From the NCBI RefSeq assembly GCF_002355535.1, contig NZ_AP017457.1, positions 930,001-994,000 on the forward strand: a stretch of 64,000 nucleotides of DNA, in the 5' to 3' direction. A model generated the notes under the pieces. It was not told where the DNA came from, made no database searches, and saw only the letters and a program-made list of their open reading frames with translations. This document shows positions 25,428 to 35,400 of the stretch, one piece after another (the first letter of the stretch is position 1; every line of letters starts with the position of its first letter). This DNA comes from Aurantimicrobium minutum. GTDB lineage: Bacteria > Actinomycetota > Actinomycetes > Actinomycetales > Microbacteriaceae. A program made the position numbers and the translations under genes.

Positions 25428-25853
25428 TTATCGCCAGGCTCCAATAATGAGACCCATAATTGTGAGATTCACAACATCGCTGCCGACCTCAAGAATCCAC
25501 ACCTTGAAGCCTTGACCGGCGAACAAACGGTGGGACAGAGACGAGGCTGCTGCTAAACCTAGACCAAGGAGAAGGCCGACGAGACCGCCCTCGAGAAAAC
25601 CAAAGTTGGGGTTTGACTGTGCCACAAAATAAATCACGGATGCAACAGTCACTGCCTCGATGAATGCGGCTATGGCGGTGGCACCGAAGGTGACCGCCAT
25701 GTTGCCGGTGACTTCCATGTTGTTTGGATCTTTACCCATGGCACGCCACCACGCAGGGAAGAACGTCTTTGGACCAAACCAGATAGCTCCAGCAATAAAT
25801 GCGGCAACGAAAGCCACCAGAATGGCAATCCAATTCAATTCGAGTAAAAACAT
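25428..25853 (-). CDS. DUF1761 membrane protein
   Basis: A 141-residue protein with four membrane helices and the DUF1761 hallmarks: LNWIAILVAFVAAFIAGAIWFGP at the start, split by FFPAWWRAMGK, and GGLVGLLLGLGLAAASSLSHRLF later. AAGGA precedes the ATG. Function unknown. First gene of a pair with the DUF2892 gene. Confidence 0.85.
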   Translation of the reverse strand: MFLLELNWIAILVAFVAAFIAGAIWFGPKTFFPAWWRAMGKDPNNMEVTGNMAVTFGATAIAAFIEAVTVASVIYFVAQSNPNFGFLEGGLVGLLLGLGLAAASSLSHRLFAGQGFKVWILEVGSDVVNLTIMGLIIGAWR

Positions 25854-25983
25854 GGTGTTCCTTAGTGAGAAAGTGACGATTTAGTTTAGGACCGCTCAGT
25901 GGCAGAATCCACTATCCGCCAGCTCTCCAGCAGGAGGATACTGAAGTTGGATGGGTTGTCCTCATCCAGAAAAGAGTTCACTC

Positions 25984-26787
25984 ATGGACATTGCAGGAAA
26001 AGTATTCGTCGTTACCGGTGGAGGTAACGGAATTGCACGCGAGCTCGTATTACAGCTTCTCGCCAAAGGGGCAACCGTTGCCGCGGTTGACCTCAACGCG
26101 GAAGGTTTGAAAGAGACAAAGAAGCTTGCCGGCGCAGGCGCCAAGCTTTCTACGCACACTCTCAACATCACCGACCGAGCCAAAGTAATGGCACTCCCGA
26201 AAACAGTAATTAGCAAGCACGGCCAGGTTGATGCCCTTGTAAACGTGGCAGGCATTATTCAGCCCTTTGTAAAAGTAAACGACCTCGACTTTGACGCCAT
26301 CGAACGCGTCATGAATGTCAACCTCTATGGCACCATCAACACGGTGAAGGCATTCCTGCCTGAACTGCTCAAGCGCCCGGAGGGTTACATTGCCAATGTC
26401 TCCAGCATGGGTGGTTACGCCCCCGTACCTGGTCAGACAATATATGGGGCTACCAAGGCTGCTGTAAAACTTCTGACTGAAGGTCTTCATTCTGAGCTCA
26501 TGGACACAAAGGTTCATGTCACTGCCATTTACCCCGGTGCCATTGCAACCAATATTGCCCAGAACTCAGGTATGGCCATGCCTGCCAACATGGATCCCCA
26601 TGAGGCAAATAAGTTCAAAACAACCAGTGTTGAGGTGGCTGCACACACCATCATTGGCGCTATTGAAAAGAATGCTTACAAAGTCTTCATTGGCTCTGAC
26701 GCCAAAACCATGGACAAGCTCACCAGGCTCATGCCCGAGAAGGCAGCGGCCATGATTTATAAGCAGATGAAATCTCTGCTGGGCTAA
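25984..26787 (+). CDS. Short-chain dehydrogenase/reductase
   Basis: A 267-residue classical SDR. The nucleotide-binding motif TGGGNGIA is at 11-18 with D36 at the end of beta-2, which favours NAD. NVAG is at 87-90, the catalytic serine at 140-141, and Y154/K158 in YGATK. The tail VFIGSDAKTMDKLTRLMPEKA resembles SDRs grouped with short-chain acetoin or lipid-type dehydrogenases, but the substrate is not evident. The ATG at 25984 places the start just before the fold; 11 further codons are open upstream. It abuts the SRPBCC gene end to end. Confidence 0.85.
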   Translation: MDIAGKVFVVTGGGNGIARELVLQLLAKGATVAAVDLNAEGLKETKKLAGAGAKLSTHTLNITDRAKVMALPKTVISKHGQVDALVNVAGIIQPFVKVNDLDFDAIERVMNVNLYGTINTVKAFLPELLKRPEGYIANVSSMGGYAPVPGQTIYGATKAAVKLLTEGLHSELMDTKVHVTAIYPGAIATNIAQNSGMAMPANMDPHEANKFKTTSVEVAAHTIIGAIEKNAYKVFIGSDAKTMDKLTRLMPEKAAAMIYKQMKSLLG

Positions 26788-27252
26788 CTAAGCCAGGTAG
26801 TCAGCTAAGGACTGGAAGTAACTCTCCATCCCCGCCTTGGCCATGGGGATGTGTTCTTCTGGCAGCTCACCATACTGAGTAAAGCGAACCCAGCTTCCGG
26901 TTGGGCGCTCCTCGAAATCGACCACAATCTTGGCAAATTCTCCTGAAAGATCTTTGGCTGCGAATTCTGCAAGGTCTTGGGAGTAAAACATGGTGTGCTC
27001 GATGAGCTTGCCTGGTTCGACAGCAGTGTATGTGCCCCAGAAACAGGACTGGAATCCATACTCTGGAACATCAACAGCGATAGCCCACATTCCACCAACT
27101 TCAGGCTCTGAGATTGAAGAACCAGGAACATTCTTCAGCTCTGTCGGGTGATACCACGCCTCAAGCTGGGCTGCGTCGGTCCATGCCTCCCAGATACGGG
27201 ACATGGGCTGGGTGTACTCACGCTCGACGGAGTAGAGGAAATTGTGCTGCAT
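26788..27252 (-). CDS. SRPBCC/AHSA1-domain protein
   Basis: A 154-residue START-like fold of the AHSA1 type: the opening SVEREYTQPMSRIWEAWTD, the ligand-cavity strands and the terminal helix FQSLADYLA. Such domains bind hydrophobic ligands; no catalytic role can be assigned. Its ATG overlaps the stop of the upstream SDR gene (TAATG), so the two are coupled and may act on related substrates. Confidence 0.82.
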   Translation of the reverse strand: MQHNFLYSVEREYTQPMSRIWEAWTDAAQLEAWYHPTELKNVPGSSISEPEVGGMWAIAVDVPEYGFQSCFWGTYTAVEPGKLIEHTMFYSQDLAEFAAKDLSGEFAKIVVDFEERPTGSWVRFTQYGELPEEHIPMAKAGMESYFQSLADYLA

Positions 27253-28031
27253 TACTTCTCCTTCGGGAGGAACATTTTGCCCACCAGGCTGATGGTCGTT
27301 TTCTTGGGGAAAAACTTCACAAGACCAGCACCGACAGCGTTTGCTCCGCCGACCACAACAGAGGGGGTGTTTTTCTCCAGTGCCGAGAAAGTTTTCTCCA
27401 CCACATCTGTTGCAGGAACGGCTTTGCCCGAGGGCTTCCCGCCGGCAACGATGAAGAATTCTGATTCGGTTGCACCGGGGCTGACTGCCAGCACGCGAAC
27501 CTTCGAGGTTCCCAGCTCTCCCCAGAGAGCTTCGGTGAAGGAGCGCACAAATGCTTTCGTGGCGCCATAGACGGCCATGCCTGGCACAGGTTGGAAGGAT
27601 GCCGTGCTGGCAATGTTGACCACAGCACCGCGGTCACGCTCAAGCATTCCAGGCAAGAAAGCTGCGGTGAGGTCGACAAGAACACCGATATTGAGCGTGA
27701 TTTCTTGCTGGGTTAGTGCCCTGTCTTCGTTAACGAAGAAACCATTGAGCCCAAAGCCTGCGTTGTTGACCAGAACATCAACGGTGAGTTTCTTTTTGGC
27801 CATCTCTTTTTCCAGCTTGGCCACGGCACCTGCTGAGGTGAGATCAAGTGCAATGACCTCCACGTTGACCGAGTATTGCTGACGCAAACGCGCTGCAAGG
27901 ACATCAAGACGGTCCTTTCGGCGCGCAACCAGGACAAGGTTTGCTCCGCGAGCGGCGAAACCATCCGCATAGGCAACACCGATGCCGGCACTTGCTCCGG
28001 TAATCAGCGCAGTACTTCCGGTGTATTCCAT
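27252..28031 (-). CDS. Short-chain dehydrogenase/reductase
   Basis: A 259-residue classical SDR with TGASAGIG at 11-18, R37-R38 after beta-2, which suggests NADP, NNAG at 89-92, serines at 142-145 and Y155/K159 in YGATK. The start at 28029-28031 has GAGG five bases upstream. The C-terminal part has a hydrophobic tail with KFFPKKTTISLVGKMF, common in membrane-associated lipid-type SDRs. Coupled to the SRPBCC gene. Divergent from thrE. Confidence 0.85.
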   Translation of the reverse strand: MEYTGSTALITGASAGIGVAYADGFAARGANLVLVARRKDRLDVLAARLRQQYSVNVEVIALDLTSAGAVAKLEKEMAKKKLTVDVLVNNAGFGLNGFFVNEDRALTQQEITLNIGVLVDLTAAFLPGMLERDRGAVVNIASTASFQPVPGMAVYGATKAFVRSFTEALWGELGTSKVRVLAVSPGATESEFFIVAGGKPSGKAVPATDVVEKTFSALEKNTPSVVVGGANAVGAGLVKFFPKKTTISLVGKMFLPKEK

Positions 28032-28090
28032 GGAATCCTCTTTCAACAAAGATGTTGTGGCCTCAAGTCTAGGTTGTGCTGGTGATTTGT

Positions 28091-28096
28091 TAGCGT
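28091..28096 (+). promoter_or_regulatory. -10 box, probable leaderless start of thrE
   Basis: TAGCGT ends 6 bases before the thrE ATG, with no ribosome-binding site between them. Confidence 0.45.
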
Positions 28097-28102
28097 TGAG
28101 TC

Positions 28103-29401
28103 ATGACTGAGCAAGTGGGGCAACCTTCCACCCGACCTGATGTGACAAACATGCTCACTGAAGCTGCAGCTGCGATGGTGAGCTCGACTTATCCAGCTCC
28201 CCAAGCAGAACTTGTGCTGCGTGATCTTGCTGATGCCTATAACGCTGATGCAGAAATTGCTCTACTGCCGACTTTGGTGCTCACGGAAACGAAAAAACAC
28301 GGCGTTCCCCAGATTCGTGTGGTGAAGACGAGTTACCGTTTTGACCAAATGACGAAGGTGCAATCAATTCTTGCCCAAGCCCGTCATAACCATGACGATG
28401 CCCATGATGTTGCCGAGAGCCTGCGCTCCATCGCAACGATGAAGCCCATCTATCCTGCCTGGTTGCGGGTGATTGGCTACTCACTGTCAGCGCTAGGTTT
28501 TGGTGCAGCGTTCCGCCTAGACCTCCCCGCATTGGCCGCGGTAACGATTATGGGTTTGTTGGTGGGCATCATGGTGCTCAACCTCAGCAGAAGTACTCGC
28601 TTTGCAGCTTTACTGCCTCTCATGGCTACCTTTGTTGCTGGCCTCATGGTCGCTGGAATCTCAATCTTGTTGGATAAGCCAGACCCTGTTCGCATGGTCG
28701 CGATGCTCATTGTGGTGTTGCTGCCCGGAGCAACACTGACCTCAGGGATTATCGAGCTGGTCAGTGGTTATATGGTCTCCGGCGCATCCCGACTGATGTA
28801 TGCCCTCATGATTTTAGGCAGTATGGCCTTCGGAGGTGTTCTGGCCATTTCAGTAAGTGGGATCCCTGCCAGCCGACTCGAGGATGTCACAGTCACCCTC
28901 ACCCCCGCATGGGTGGCCTGGGCAGGTGCAGCAATTTATGGCGTGGGAACGTTCCTCTACTTCTGCACACCTCTTCGACTCTGGCTTCCCAGCTTGTTTG
29001 TGATGATGTTCAGTTTTGCCATCTCCGTGCTGGCAGTTCCAAGCCTGGGTGTTCCCCTGTCTGCAGGGATTGCCACAGCTGCCGGATTGATTACCTCCTG
29101 GGCAATTAATGCTCGGTTGGGTGGTGGCCCGGGAGATTTGGCTATCTTCCTTCCCACGTTCTGGCTGATTGTTCCTGGCTCGACAGGCTTCGTTGCGCTC
29201 ACGGGAGAGTTGGAAGCTTCACAAAATCTCAGCGATGTTGCCGGAACGGCCGGACTTACCTTCTTTGCTATGGCAATCGGCATGATGTTGGCCACTGCGG
29301 TCTATCCACTACTGACCAAGATCACCCCGGATGCCAAGCTCATTATGCGTAACGGGGCTGGCCTGATTCTCAACACCGTGAAAATCAAGCCTGAGAAATA
29401 A
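28103..29401 (+). CDS. thrE: Threonine/serine exporter family protein
   Basis: A 432-residue membrane protein of the ThrE family, which exports threonine and serine in C. glutamicum by proton antiport. Residues 1-125 are a cytosolic domain with conserved GVPQIRVVKTSYRFDQM; about ten membrane helices follow in two blocks (DUF1212-like then DUF3815-like). GPGDLAIFLPTFWLIVPGS is characteristic of the second half. Its stop abuts the stop of the giant surface-protein gene with no base between. Confidence 0.88.
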   Translation: MTEQVGQPSTRPDVTNMLTEAAAAMVSSTYPAPQAELVLRDLADAYNADAEIALLPTLVLTETKKHGVPQIRVVKTSYRFDQMTKVQSILAQARHNHDDAHDVAESLRSIATMKPIYPAWLRVIGYSLSALGFGAAFRLDLPALAAVTIMGLLVGIMVLNLSRSTRFAALLPLMATFVAGLMVAGISILLDKPDPVRMVAMLIVVLLPGATLTSGIIELVSGYMVSGASRLMYALMILGSMAFGGVLAISVSGIPASRLEDVTVTLTPAWVAWAGAAIYGVGTFLYFCTPLRLWLPSLFVMMFSFAISVLAVPSLGVPLSAGIATAAGLITSWAINARLGGGPGDLAIFLPTFWLIVPGSTGFVALTGELEASQNLSDVAGTAGLTFFAMAIGMMLATAVYPLLTKITPDAKLIMRNGAGLILNTVKIKPEK

Positions 29402-32400
29402 TTACTCGCCTGACTTTCGTGCTCTGCGGCGCATAACCAAGACCGTCAGGGTAACCATGACTGCCAAGAACATGAGTACCGAGCTAAACAGCAGCGAATC
29501 TGATCCTGATTCGGGTTCAGGTGTCTGGCTCACCGGCGCAACAATCTTCACGCCAATTGCTACCGTGACAACTTCACCTTGAGTGGAAAGTCCGTGCAAT
29601 ACAACAGTATGTTGCCCCAGCTGTGCTGCTGAACTGAGTGGGAACTCACCCTTGAATGAGCCAGTTTCATCGGCAATCCCTGCACCCAAGCGAGCTGGAG
29701 TTGAGAAAATCCAGGCTTCCAAAGGCGAGTTGGGTGTGTATCCCTGAGCTTCCACGGCCACTGTTGATCCAGGATTTAACAACAGGGATGATCCATTGGT
29801 TGTTGATTGGGTTGTGTTCTGCAGGGTTACAAGAACTCCCTGCTCGGTTTGGACTGTGACTGTTTGTTCAGAAACTGAAAGCCACGCCTCTATTTCATTG
29901 CCATCTAATAGCGCCTTTGCATTGCCTGTTGCAGGAGCATCAAATTGAATTCCTGGATATGGAGCATCTCTAAATTCTGGAATTGAGGAAATCACTGGAG
30001 GAGCTTCAACTTGGGGTGTTGAAGAAACAGTTGGGCTCACGGTGCGGGCTGTAGAAACAACTGCTACAGGTGCGGCAGGCATCACTGCTGATGCCTCCGC
30101 TACAACCGATCCACCCATGATGTTCATGGCAGAAACAGAAAGATTGAGAGTGGACCCCGGCGTCAATCCCCGGTATTCACAGCGGGTAGCTGTTGGGGTG
30201 CTAAAGATGCAGCCTCCAGGGCTCAGAGAGTAGCCAGTGATCGGAGAACCACCATTAGACGTCGGGACTTCCCAGGTGACGAGTGCGGTGGTTGATGAGG
30301 TTGGAGTAATGATGACATTTCGAGGAGCGGATGCCTCAGTGGCTGGAATTCCAATTGCGGTTGCTCGGTTGGATCCCATATCCGATGTGTTTGCAGAACT
30401 AATTACAACCACTTCAACGTCATATGCCACACCGTTTGTTAGCCCTGTAAAGGTGTGCCTGTTGGCGGTTGAAGCGAAAAGGTTAACGGTCGTAAGCGGG
30501 CTTTCACCTCGGGGAGTAATTGTCACTTCGTAACGACTGAAAGTACCGCCACCAAAGTTTGTCGGAGGCCGCCAGGTGACTGTCAACGTGGTATTCCCTG
30601 GAATCGCAGCCAAAGAAGCAACAGAATCTGGCGCGGTGGCGGGCGCGATTGAGGGTGAAGTATTCGAATCAGGGCCTGTACCTGCGGAGTTTGTCGCAGC
30701 AACAGCAACGGTGTAGCTTTCACCGTTTGTGAGTCCTGAGATTGTGCAGGCAGGGGGCGTTTGTACAGGAACTGCCGCACAGTCACTCTTGATAATGGAA
30801 GGCCCAGAGGTCGGAGTAGCTGTGAGCACGTAGTTAGTGATGGGCGCCCCACCGCGGCTTGCAGGTGGAGTGAAGGCAACCGTAATCGAAGAATCACCTG
30901 AAGATACGGAGGTAATCTGTGGAGCGGTGGGAACAATGGCGAGAACCCTGAAAGTTCGGGTTACCGGGCTTGCAGAAGCGTAAACGTCATTGCCTAATGC
31001 TTGGGTGACGGTGATTGAACAGTTACCCACAGCCAGGGGAGTAATTAAACCAGATGAGTTGACACTACAAATCGAACCGGTCGTCGTGTTATAGCCCAGG
31101 CTCAAACCTGAATTCACGGTGGCAGAGGCAGAAAATGCCGATGAACCAAAGTTGCGATCAGATATCGCAGGGAACGTGATGGTTTGGTTCAGCATTCCAG
31201 CAACGATGGTTTGCGAGATAGAAGTTGCTGGAAGGTAGTTGGTGGTTCCAGACTGGCTTGCCGTAATGACACACTGTCCTCGAGCAAGGAAAGTGACAAC
31301 GCCATTACTCATGGAACACACTGTCGCCAACCCTGTTGTGATATTTAGGGAAACACTGGCTCCGCCATTTGAGACAGCAACGGGTGTATAGGTCATTCCA
31401 GGCAATGCTTCTTCAGGAACATTAGAGGTGAAGTTCAGAGTCTGCGAAGCACGTGTAATTGTGATGTTTGCTGTCGTGGATTCCTCTAGGTAGGTCGCAT
31501 CAGCTGCACGAGTGGCCGTGACAGCACAGGTACCCACACCCGTGGAGGTCATGACATTGTTTGTCACGGTACATGGCCCACTGGTACGAACGATGGTTAG
31601 TGCACCACTACCTGAACCACCCGAAGCAACAAGGTTGAGGTTTTGTCCATATTGAACGCTCGACGCGTTGGCAAAAGAGATGCCTGCTTGGTTTGTCTGT
31701 GTAATCGTGAGCAGAGGGGTCCCCACAATGGTGGGGAGTTGATAGTTGCCCGAGTCAGGTCCAATGACATACCCAGCGTTGACAGTTACAGTGACAGCTT
31801 TATTTACTCCCACAGACGGTGAGGACACAGTCGCGACAAGCTTGGAGTGATCTACGCTGACGTCATCGCCTGGTTCGATACCCACCAGATCCGCTGCAGT
31901 GGTGGTTGCCAGTTCCACAATTGAGCTGCCGTTATAAGGCCGCAGCCCTGGAGAAGGAGTCACGGAAAGAGCGAGTGGCTTGGGCGTCAAGGTGATGGTC
32001 ACATCAGCGGACCAGGCAGAGGTTGCATAGGACGCATCCCCAGCTTTACGCGCGTGAATGACACATTCACCCGCAGAAAGCGGGATCAGAGTTGTTCCAA
32101 CAACATCACATGCGCCTGAGACTTCAGTAAATGAGTAGGCGCCGGTTCCCGAGCCACCTGAAGCGGTCAATGTCAGCGTTGAACCATATTCCACCGATGT
32201 TGCACTCGTGACGGTAACGGTGGACTGGGTTGCTGCCGCGATTGAGATAGTTTCTGTCTGGGTTTGAGCTAAGTAGTTGGTGTCCTCTGCACGTGTTGCA
32301 ACAACAACACAGCTACCAGCACTGGTGGGGGTCATGATGGATGAGGCCACCGTACACGGGCCGCCGGTTGTAGCGAACGTGAGGGCACCTGTGCCACTTC

Positions 32401-35400
32401 CGCCTGTGGCCGAAAGTGAAATGTTCTGGCCAAAGACCGTTGTGAGTGCACTTGTGACAGTGATTGCCGCCTGTGCGGTGCGAGTGATTGTGATGACGGG
32501 TGTTCCTGAGACTGTGGGGAGCTGGTAGTTTCCAGCGTTTGCGCCAGTCAAGAAGCCTTGCGCCACGGTAACCGTGACTACTTTGTTGGTTGCCACATCA
32601 GAAGTGGAAACCTGAGCAGAGAGTTTGGAATCGTCTGTGCTCACCACATCATTGTTGATGATGCCTGTCAGGTTTGATGCGCTCGTGGGCGCAAGCGTCA
32701 CTGTGCGGGACGTGTTGTATTGACGGGAACTGGGGTCAACGGTGACCGCTAACGAAAGTGGCTTAGGCGTGATGGTAACCGTGAAGTTTGAGGTCCATGC
32801 CGAAGCGTTATATCCGCTGTCAGCCTGCTTACGCGCTTGGAAGACACAGTCACCGACAGCGGTAGTGCTCAGGGTCGTTCCAGAGATTGAACAGGGACCC
32901 GAGACCTTGGCGAACTCGAAAGCACCGGTTCCCGCGCCACCACTTGCGGTTAATGTCAGGGTTGAACCGTAGACAACAGTGGTGGCGCTGGTGATTGATA
33001 CCGCCGCTTGGGTAGCGAAGGCAATCTCAACAGTTGAGGTCGCTGTCTGCGCCGAATAGTTGGCATCCTGTGCCTTGGTTGCTGTGATGACACAGGAACC
33101 AGCTGCAGAAGAAGACAGGGTCGAACCAGAAACGCTACACGGACCACTATCGACTGCGTAGCTGGTGTTACCGGTTCCGGTTCCTCCTGTGGTTGTCAAG
33201 GTGAGAGTCTGTCCGTATACGAATGACGTCGCCGAAGTGAAGTTCAATGTTGCTTGGTCTGCTTTGGAGATGTTAACTGTGGGGGAACCGGCAATCACAG
33301 GAAGCTGGTAGTTCACAGCATCAACACCAGAGAGATAACCAGCAGAAACAGTGACGGTTACTGTCTTATTTGTACCTACATCTGCTGTTGCAACTGAAGC
33401 AGCGAGATATGAATCATCAACTGTGAGAGTGTCCCCAGCTTCTACCCCAGATAGGTCTGACACCGAAGTTGAGGCCAGGGAGACAGAGGTACCACCGTTC
33501 CATTGACGGTTTTGGGGAGTTACCGAAAGGGTCAACGGCTTAGCCGTCATCGAGACGGTGAGATCAGCAGACCACGCGGAAGTCGTGTAGTTGGTGCTGC
33601 TGAGTTTGCGCGCATGCACAACACAATCGCCAACGCCCAGAGGTGTAAGAACACCATTCTCTACGACGCAATTGCCGTTCACTTTGGCAAAATCGAAGGC
33701 TCCAGTGCCACTGCCGCCTGCTGCAGTTAGTGTGAGCGTGCTGCCATAGACAACGGTTGTCGCGTTGGTCATGGTTACCGTCGACTGAGATGCCTGGCTG
33801 ATTTCGACGTTGCCGCTGAGGGTTTGAGCAGTGTAATTAGTATCAGCGGCACGGGTTACTACAACTACACAGGTGCCAACGCTCGAAGGAGTCACGATAG
33901 AACTCGAGACTGTACAAGGACCACTGGTTGTGGCAAAACTCAATGCTCCAGTACCACTTCCCCCCGTGGCAGAAAGGGTAATGCTTTGACCAAAGATTGT
34001 TGCGAGAACAGTTGTCCATGACAGTGCGGCTTGAGAAATCTGTGTAATGGTGAGAACGGGTGAGCCCGTCACTGAACTGACGGAATAGTTGGCAGCGTGT
34101 GTACCGGTGAGGAATCCAGTATTCACAGTGACAGTGACTGCCTTATTTGTTCCCACATCTGCCGTGGTTACTGCAGCGCTGAGCTTGGTGTCGTCAGTAG
34201 TGACGACGTCATTGTTGATAATTCCAGTCAGATTGGACGAAGATGTTGCCGCCAATCCCACAGCAGTAGAGGTGTTGTAGGGCCTTGATGAGGGATCAAC
34301 CGTCACAGACAGAGTCAATGGTTTTGGAGTGACACTGATGTTGACATTCGCTGACCAAGCAGAAACGTTGTAGTTCGTGTCGCCCAGGTGACGGCCACGA
34401 ACCACGCAGGTTCCAGCCGCGGTTGTGCTCAAAGTCGCAGCAGAAACGGAACAAGGGCCGCTGACAACCTCATACTCGTAACCCATGACGCTTTCGCCAC
34501 CGCTCGCTGACAGTGTGAGCGTGTTTCCATAGACGACGGTGGTGGCACTGGTCATCGTGACCGAACTTTGATCGGCCTTCACAATGTTGACCGTGGGCGA
34601 ACCAGAAATAGTGGGGAGCTGGTAGTTTCCCGCATTAGCACCAGTGAGATAGCCCGAGGCAACTGTGACGGTTACTGCCTTGTTTTCCCCCACAATGGCT
34701 GAGGCAACCGTGGCAGATAACTTGCTGTTATCGACGGTTACCACGTCATTGTTGATAATGCCGGTGAGATCAGCTGCAGTGGTGTCTGCGAGGGTCACCG
34801 TTCTAGTGGTGTCAAATGCACGGGACGAGGGATTTACAGTCACTGCGAGGGTAAGAGGCTTGGGCGTCACAGTCACTGTCTGGCTCGCGGACCATTCAGA
34901 AATGCTGTAGTTGGTGTCTGCCGCGCGGCGGGCCTTGACCACACAATCGCCTACCGAGGAAGCAGTTAAGCTGTCGCCGGTTACAGAACAGTTTCCAGAT
35001 ACAACAGCGTATTCAAGAGCACCAGTGCCTGTGCCACCTGTAGCGGTCAACGTGAGTGAGCTGCCATAGACAAAGGTAGTTGCGCTACTCATGGTCACAG
35101 CGGACTGAGTTGCTTGGGTAATTGTCAGCACCGGAGAGTTTGACACCGTGGGCTCTTGATAGTTAGCTGCGTGAGTTCCACCTAAGAAGCCACTGGAGAT
35201 AACTGTGCTGACGGGCTTGTTGACGCCAACGGAAGCGTCGGGAACTGTGGCACTGATTTTGGAATTATCCAAAGTGATGGAGTCGTTGCCAACAAGACCC
35301 GTTACGTGCGCAGAAGACAATGTCGCGAGGATAACCGTACGTGATCCGTTGTAATCCCGGGAGGAGGGAAAAGGAGTGACCACAATAGTCAAAGGCTTGG